Below, piece after piece: positions 6,848-7,891 of a stretch of DNA of 7,891 nucleotides. Position 1 is the first letter of the stretch. Every line of letters begins with the position of its first letter. A program made the position numbers and the translations under genes. The stretch is from Gammaproteobacteria bacterium (GTDB lineage: Bacteria > Pseudomonadota > Gammaproteobacteria > Pseudomonadales > Azotimanducaceae): positions 1 through 7,891 of the forward strand of contig JAPOYW010000537.1 of NCBI GenBank assembly GCA_026706425.1. Reading direction: 5' to 3'. The notes under the pieces were generated by a model. It saw only the letters and a list, made by a program, of their open reading frames with translations. It had not been told where the DNA came from and did not search any database.

Positions 6848-6882
6848 TTGACACGAAGTTCGTGGATCACTATTTTCGTGAC
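6848..6882 (+). promoter_or_regulatory. vapB promoter, predicted leaderless start
   Basis: A consensus -35 TTGACA (6848-6853) is separated by exactly 17 bases from TATTTT (6871-6876), which matches four of the six -10 positions. Transcription would begin about seven bases later, on or next to the vapB ATG at 6883, so the mRNA would be leaderless or nearly so. No Shine-Dalgarno stands before that ATG, which agrees. The region also serves as upstream sequence for the divergent DUF3883 gene, for which I found no convincing promoter. Confidence 0.6.
6852..6864. promoter_or_regulatory. Palindromic operator in the vapB promoter
   Basis: CACGAA G TTCGTG is a perfect dyad of two 6-base arms around one base, lying inside the -35/-10 spacer and overlapping the last two bases of the -35. 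Further TTCGTG half-sites occur at 6875-6880, between the -10 and the vapB start, and at 6813-6818. Ribbon-helix-helix antitoxins usually repress their own promoter by binding short repeated half-sites, so this is the likely VapB/VapBC site. Binding is inferred. Confidence 0.55.
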
Positions 6883-7125
6883 ATGAGGAACATAACAATA
6901 GCGTTGCCTGATGACGTCGCGCGCTGGGTAAGAATCCGGGCGGCTGAGAATGATCGTAGCGTGTCCAAATGGCTTGCCGCCGTGCTTGAAGGTATGCGTC
7001 AGCGAGAGGATGCCTACGACGCGGCGATGGAACGCTTCTTCGCGAGGGCGCCGCGGAGACTGACTTGGGTCGAAGGCCGAACACCCACGCGGGACGAACT
7101 GCATGACCGCACCGGTCTTCGTTGA
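6883..7125 (+). CDS. VapB-type ribbon-helix-helix antitoxin
   Basis: This 80-residue protein should neutralise the PIN toxin encoded next to it and repress their shared promoter. Residues 1-40 fit the CopG/ribbon-helix-helix fold: a short beta strand (MRNITIALP), helix 1 (DDVARWVRIRAAEND) and helix 2 (SVSKWLAAVLEGMRQ). The C-terminal half, with charged helix EDAYDAAMERFFAR and a Pro/Arg-rich end, is the likely toxin-binding part. ATG 6883 is preferred because the beta strand begins there and the promoter places its start site there; the upstream ATG 6790 would add 31 residues covering promoter sequence. Its last 23 bases overlap the start of the toxin gene, indicating translational coupling. 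Confidence 0.85.
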   Translation: MRNITIALPDDVARWVRIRAAENDRSVSKWLAAVLEGMRQREDAYDAAMERFFARAPRRLTWVEGRTPTRDELHDRTGLR

Positions 7126-7567
7126 CACGAACGTTCTAGTCTACCGGCACGACAATACCGATCCGGCCAAACAGTCGCGGGCGGACGAGTGGCTGAGCAC
7201 GTTGGCGCAAGAGCGCGCTGCCCGTGTGAGCTATCAGGTGCTTCAGGAGCTCTTTGTCACGCTCACTCGAAAGGTGCAACCAGCGACCGCTGATGAGGAA
7301 GCGCGGCAGATCGTGCGCGACCTTGCATCGTGGCAACCGGTCAGGATGGATCTGGCAATCATGGAACGCGCATGGGTCAACCAGCAACAGTACCTGCTGT
7401 CGTGGTGGGATGCCTTGATCGTCGCGGCCGCGCAGTCTGTCGGCTGTGTCGCGCTCCTAACGGAAGACCTGCAACACGGACAGGAACTTGGGGAGGTGCA
7501 GGTGGTCAATCCCTTCGCGACACCGAACAGCACTGCACGGGCGATTCTCGCTGAGCTCGCGTCCTGA
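7103..7567 (+). CDS. vapC: VapC-type PIN-domain toxin (ribonuclease)
   Basis: This is a 154-residue PIN-domain protein, a Mg2+-dependent RNase that in the VapC family cleaves tRNA or rRNA and halts translation when the antitoxin is lost. The acidic active-site residues are visible: Asp8 in VFVDTNVLVY, Glu49 in QVLQELFV, Asp103 in SWWDALIVAAA and Asp122 in LLTEDLQHG. Length and fold order are normal and the usual ending VVNPF is present, followed by about 17 extra residues, so the gene appears intact. The start overlaps vapB by 23 bases, with GGGA (7091-7094) eight bases ahead. The stop lies close to an IS66 remnant on the opposite strand. Which RNA it cuts cannot be told. Confidence 0.9.
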   Translation: MTAPVFVDTNVLVYRHDNTDPAKQSRADEWLSTLAQERAARVSYQVLQELFVTLTRKVQPATADEEARQIVRDLASWQPVRMDLAIMERAWVNQQQYLLSWWDALIVAAAQSVGCVALLTEDLQHGQELGEVQVVNPFATPNSTARAILAELAS

Positions 7568-7597
7568 TCGCACCTGGCGCATCCGTCCCGGCTCCCC

Positions 7598-7891
7598 CGA
7601 GGCCGGCGCCCGCGCCGCCACCAGCTCCCCGGTGTCCCGCCGCTTCACCACCGGCCGCACGTAGCGCAGCACCTCGTAGCTCGCCGGACGCTGCGCCAGC
7701 CGGTGCGTCACCTTCTCGCCGACCACCACCCGCTCCGACGCCGGGATCGACTCCCCGCCGGGTCCCGCACCCCGACGGTGTTCAACCGGCATCGTGTCGT
7801 CGAAGCGCAGCCCCGATTCGTTCACCGCCTCGCCGCAGCGGTCCCGGATCGAGCCGGTTTCCCGCCACTGCCGCACCAGCCGCTCCATCTG
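7598..7891 (-). mobile_element. IS66-family transposase fragment
   Basis: On the minus strand the frame reading inward from the right edge matches the central region of IS66-type TnpC transposases: NESGLRFDDTMPVE, then IPASERVVVGEKVTHRLAQRPASYEVLRYVRPVVKRRDTGELVAA and an Ala/Pro stretch. In intact IS66 transposases this is followed by the catalytic DDE domain. Here similarity stops at about 7600 and the frame drifts into antisense of vapC, so the catalytic part is missing. The upstream part lies beyond the window. No terminal inverted repeat is seen at the break, which suggests an old, deleted copy. The exact left end is approximate. Confidence 0.75.

Noticed and set aside
6790..6882. 31-residue extension of VapB containing CACPQC
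   Set aside because: It covers the consensus promoter and dyad, and the conserved ribbon strand starts at ATG 6883; the Cys pair is likely chance.
1..7891. CRISPR arrays, tRNA, rRNA or riboswitches
   Set aside because: No regularly spaced direct repeats, no tRNA cloverleaf or rRNA sequence, and no known riboswitch core were seen by eye on either strand.

Overview
The window is GC-rich, densely coding bacterial DNA. It most likely comes from a gammaproteobacterium, probably an uncultured one. A di-haem cytochrome c4 gene followed directly by dsbA is an arrangement known from Pseudomonas and relatives, and the xylose genes encode proteins that resemble the E. coli XylB and XylA residue for residue over long stretches. 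This placement is inference from gene content; no rRNA or tRNA is present.

Layout from left to right. Positions 1-274 are non-coding: a perfect-length inverted repeat at the very edge (1-35), a TTGCTG-type low-complexity tract and an AT-rich promoter-like island. Next come cytochrome c4 (275-925) and dsbA (975-1658), two exported redox proteins on the same strand. After a 129-base gap holding two hairpins, the xylose operon follows: xylB (1788-3242), xylA (3303-4619) and a 65-residue single-pass membrane protein (4632-4829), closed by a strong stem-loop (4830-4850). XylA converts D-xylose to D-xylulose and XylB phosphorylates it to xylulose 5-phosphate for the pentose phosphate pathway. No xylose transporter or regulator is in the window. 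A periplasmic-type cyclase-family hydrolase gene (4941-5924) follows, broken by two single-base frameshifts of opposite sign.

The right end is accessory in character. A minus-strand DUF3883 (NOV_C) protein with a nuclease-like ExK motif (5933-6772) is divergent from a vapBC toxin-antitoxin pair (6883-7125 and 7103-7567). The 110-base divergent region holds a clear promoter for vapB with a perfect 13-base dyad in its spacer and a predicted leaderless start. A fragment of an IS66-type transposase lies against the vapC stop and runs off the right edge.

I found no clear undescribed system. The best candidates for a second look are the DUF3883/vapBC/IS66 cluster, the hairpin placed between a strong Shine-Dalgarno and the xylB start, the small membrane protein in the xylose operon, and the doubly frameshifted cyclase gene.
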